Below, piece after piece: positions 33,309 through 35,596 of a stretch of 35,596 nt of DNA (positions within the stretch are counted from its first letter, which is position 1; each line of letters begins with the position of its first letter). Under the pieces are notes generated by a model that saw only the letters and a program-made list of their open reading frames with translations, was not told the origin of the DNA and ran no database searches. Origin of the DNA: Chlamydiia bacterium. GTDB lineage: Bacteria; Chlamydiota; Chlamydiia; Chlamydiales; FEN-1388. The translations under genes and the position numbers were made by a program. Location of the stretch: NCBI GenBank assembly GCA_903848235.1, contig CAINFV010000017.1, positions 1-35,596 of the forward strand, written 5' to 3'.

Positions 33309-35213
33309 CTACCGCTCACCCTTCCCCTCATCCTCGCTTCTGTCTAATGAGAGCGCCATCAAATGGGCAAACGCCTCAAGAATAGGTCGATATTCGTCAA
33401 GAGAGGCCGCTTCCTTTGGATAGATCCCCAATGCTCCAAGAACTGGGCGGTCAGCTACGTACAATGGAACCCACATCCCTCGAGCTGAAGGAAGCGTGTT
33501 CGTCCCCATGCCAGCAATCTCCCTGTGGTCAATCGCCCATCGCGCTGCCATCTGTTCCGTCGCATCAAAGACAGCATCAACAGAACCGAGCTTCTTATAG
33601 TCGCCATGTTCCTTCAGATACAACACGCCCTCAGCATGAACCAACCCCCCTAGATGTAGATTCACTCGCGCTAACATCGCTTCTGTCCCAGAAGCCGCAG
33701 CAAGATCTCGGCTCAATTCAAAAAGACGCAGCATCTCCTGATGACGCGAGACAGCAGCCGCTGTGAGCCGCCGCTGCTTCGAGGTGAGGCGATTGACCAC
33801 AACGCCGATCACAAGAATGGCTGTCGCGAAGAGCATCGGCTCCCCCTGGGTAAGCCACTGCTCAATATCGGTAACATAGACAGCATCTAGCAAGAACAAC
33901 GCAGAGACAACATAGACATAAAAACTTAAAGGGGGAAGGAAGAGGGCTGCCAACGCTGTTGAAAGAAGGTAGATAATGGCAAACGATGTCGGACTGAGCA
34001 TATCGCTAAAAGGAGCAAGGCAGAGCGTGAAAAGCCCCACCAGCCCAATAGGAATAGCAACAGAAGAGAACAGACGAAAGGTCTTGCGCACTTCTCGTGG
34101 AGACTCTGGCTGAACCTCGACGCTCTCCGCCCCTCCCCAATTGCTTGAAATCACATATACGTCAATCGCAGAATCCTTGCGCACCAGCTCATCGACAGGA
34201 GATTTTTTCCACAGTCTCTTAAACCATGGCATCAGAGAATGGCCTAATATGATCTGCGTCACCCCATGCTCTTTAGCATAGGCAAAAATAGTATCTGCAA
34301 TAGACTCACCAGGAAGCGTCACGACCTTGGCACCTAGCTCCTCGGCAAGATGAAGATGGCGTAAGAGCTGCCGCCGTTGTTCTTCGGAACGAAATGCCAT
34401 ATCAGGAGTCTCTACAGAAGCGACAAGCCACTCCGCCTTCAGCATGTCAGCAAGCCTCTTGGTGACTCTGATAACCCGTTCGCTAAATGGACTCGGGCCT
34501 ATCGATGCTAAAAGCTTTGGCGCCACCTGCGCAGCGATTGCCTCACCAGGCAGCCGCCCTCTTCCAGTATCGACGATAGCCGCTGTCTTCCGCAGCGCTA
34601 TCTCTCGAAGAAGCTGTAGATTTTCTTTTTTGAAAAACTTATGGATGGCACGTGCTGCTTGCTCTGGGACATACACCTTCCCCTGGCGTAGCCGTTCTAA
34701 CAGCTCTTCAGGAGCTAAGTCAACGAGTTCTACTTCATCAGCCACATCTAAAATGCGATCTGGAACACGCTCTCGAACTGCGACACCAGTGGCCTGTTCA
34801 ATAGGATCCTGAAAGCTTTCAAGATGCTGGATATTTAACGTGGTATAGACATCAATCCCTGCTCCTAAAAGCTCTTCTACATCCATATACCGTTTAATAT
34901 GGCGGGAGCCTGGAACATTCGTATGGGCAAGCTCGTCGACGATGGCAAGAGCTGGATTTCTGAGTAAGACAGCATCTAAGTCAAGTTCTGTTAACTCAAC
35001 GCCCTTATAAGGGATCTTCGCTGTGGGGATTATCTCGAGGCCCTCGAGCAGCCGTTCTGTCTCTTTACGGCCATGGGTCACCGCCAATGCTACAACAACA
35101 TCAACGTCTTCGGCCTTTTTCTGCCTTGCGCCCTCCAGCATGGAATACGTCTTCCCAACACCAGCGGCATACCCAAGAAAAATCTTTAGTCGCCCACGTC
35201 GGTCTTGATTCAT
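33309..35213 (-). CDS. kdpD: Short KdpD: K+ sensor lacking the histidine kinase domain
   Basis: About 634 aa, against roughly 890-900 for full KdpD. The order is the KdpD N-terminal ATP-binding domain (Walker A, GYAAGVGKT, residues 14-22; LAIVDELAHTNVPGSRH), a universal-stress domain (~240-360, ending GHSLMPWFKRLWKKSPVDELV), four membrane helices (~385-480) and a GAF domain to ~625. The protein stops exactly where HisKA and the ATPase domain should start, and no remnant follows before the next ORF. AAGGAG lies 6 nt before ATG 35213, so I use that start, although the frame is open to 35237. No kdpE lies in the window. Kinase-less KdpD forms are known in some bacteria. Here it may act directly on the transporter or its expression, possibly through ligand binding by the stress domain. 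Confidence 0.93.
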   Translation of the reverse strand: MNQDRRGRLKIFLGYAAGVGKTYSMLEGARQKKAEDVDVVVALAVTHGRKETERLLEGLEIIPTAKIPYKGVELTELDLDAVLLRNPALAIVDELAHTNVPGSRHIKRYMDVEELLGAGIDVYTTLNIQHLESFQDPIEQATGVAVRERVPDRILDVADEVELVDLAPEELLERLRQGKVYVPEQAARAIHKFFKKENLQLLREIALRKTAAIVDTGRGRLPGEAIAAQVAPKLLASIGPSPFSERVIRVTKRLADMLKAEWLVASVETPDMAFRSEEQRRQLLRHLHLAEELGAKVVTLPGESIADTIFAYAKEHGVTQIILGHSLMPWFKRLWKKSPVDELVRKDSAIDVYVISSNWGGAESVEVQPESPREVRKTFRLFSSVAIPIGLVGLFTLCLAPFSDMLSPTSFAIIYLLSTALAALFLPPLSFYVYVVSALFLLDAVYVTDIEQWLTQGEPMLFATAILVIGVVVNRLTSKQRRLTAAAVSRHQEMLRLFELSRDLAAASGTEAMLARVNLHLGGLVHAEGVLYLKEHGDYKKLGSVDAVFDATEQMAARWAIDHREIAGMGTNTLPSARGMWVPLYVADRPVLGALGIYPKEAASLDEYRPILEAFAHLMALSLDRSEDEGKGER

Positions 35214-35260
35214 CGAACGCTCCTTATGAGGAAACAAGCTTCGAAGGACTTCTCCTCTTC

Positions 35261-35286
35261 AGGCTCATGGAAATAACCATGAGCCT
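35261..35286. repeat. Perfect 10-bp hairpin between rseP and kdpD
   Basis: AGGCTCATGG and CCATGAGCCT enclose a 6-nt loop, AAATAA. The hairpin lies 16 nt after the rseP stop and about 48 nt before the kdpD start on the minus strand. It may terminate or attenuate transcription from rseP into kdp, but no T-run follows on the minus strand. The gap of 89 nt leaves read-through possible. Confidence 0.5.
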
Positions 35287-35302
35287 GACGAAGAAGGCGG
35301 TA

Positions 35303-35596
35303 TCAACCCTTCCAAACAGAGAGGTTTGAAAAGACATTGGCAAAAAGTCGGGCCAAATCGTGATACGTCAGATAGACGAGCAAAACAATGAGCAGCACCG
35401 CGAAGGGAAGAACGATTTTCTCCACTGTCTCCACCTTCAAGCGAACACCAGTGACCATCTCAAACAAAGAAAGCAGGACATACCCTCCATCGAGCACGGG
35501 GAGCGGGAGAAGGTTTAAAATGGCAAGGTTGAGACTTATCGTGCCAAGCCAGAAGAGGGCCTCTTTATACCCTATCGACCACTGTTGCTGGATGAC
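35303..35596 (-). CDS. rseP: C-terminal part of site-2 zinc metalloprotease RseP (partial)
   Basis: Ninety-seven codons run in from the window edge to the stop at 35303. They contain SLNLAILNLLPLPVLDGGYVL, where LDG supplies the third zinc ligand of site-2 proteases, and then SLFEMVTGVRLKVETVEKI and a last membrane helix (IVLPFAVLLIVLLVYLTYHD). This is the conserved end of RseP/YaeL, which cuts membrane-bound anti-sigma factors and signal peptides inside the inner membrane. The HEXXH part lies outside the window. A chlamydial homologue is CT072. It lies upstream of kdpD on the same strand. Confidence 0.92.
   Translation of the reverse strand, partial: VIQQQWSIGYKEALFWLGTISLNLAILNLLPLPVLDGGYVLLSLFEMVTGVRLKVETVEKIVLPFAVLLIVLLVYLTYHDLARLFANVFSNLSVWKG

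Noticed and set aside
1-35596. tRNA or rRNA genes, CRISPR arrays, insertion sequences
   Set aside because: I saw no cloverleaf-like gene, no regularly spaced direct repeats and no transposase. The palindromes found carry no coding sequence.

Overview
The window looks like a chromosomal segment of a member of the Chlamydiota, most likely an environmental or amoeba-associated lineage rather than Chlamydia itself. The evidence is gene content and order. A P1B-type metal ATPase abuts a VIT/CCC1-like gene upstream of serS, which corresponds to CT727-CT728-CT729 in C. trachomatis. pheT is followed by a MORN-type lipoprotein, as in CT475-CT476. An RseP-like protease lies at the right edge. Several very large helical proteins without known housekeeping homologues look like secreted or effector proteins. 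The genus assignment is inference.

Layout. (1) 1-157: tail of an unidentified gene and its terminator. (2) 402-3203, minus strand: metal module, zntA-like ATPase plus VIT-like membrane protein. (3) 3562-8728, plus strand: two large unknown proteins (1238 and 476 aa) inserted between the CT728-like gene and serS. (4) 8745-12562: an accessory quinone oxidoreductase, a decayed DUF4143-type ATPase gene, then serS-mnmH, translation and tRNA-modification genes on the minus strand. (5) 12806-14056: exported SH3-repeat protein, ending at a perfect 17-bp hairpin. (6) 14156-22113: two giant divergent genes whose C-termini both carry the GD...H...FCSEFVA signature of permuted NlpC/P60 (YiiX-like) cysteine enzymes, separated by a region with a 161-nt imperfect palindrome. 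(7) 22132-25649: pheT and MORN lipoprotein, minus strand. (8) 25711-25872: a second palindrome of almost identical length (162 nt). (9) 26025-27593: a pyruvate-decarboxylase-fold protein that has lost its cofactor motif, probably a pseudoenzyme. (10) 27651-28361: Inc-like membrane and coiled-coil protein. (11) 28620-35213, minus strand: a Kdp potassium-uptake operon in the order kdpD - small membrane ORF - kdpF - kdpA - kdpB - kdpC. Here KdpD has no histidine kinase domain and no kdpE is present. (12) 35303-35596: C-terminal end of rseP.

How it fits together. The minus-strand modules are compact operons with stops touching or overlapping starts (zntA/VIT, serS/mnmH, the 50-aa ORF/kdpF/kdpA/kdpB/kdpC). 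They encode metal export, translation and potassium uptake. The large proteins stand in longer intergenic regions with palindromes, as expected for accessory host-interaction genes. The most interesting item is the divergent pair of giant proteins with a shared, intact-looking Cys/His catalytic signature.
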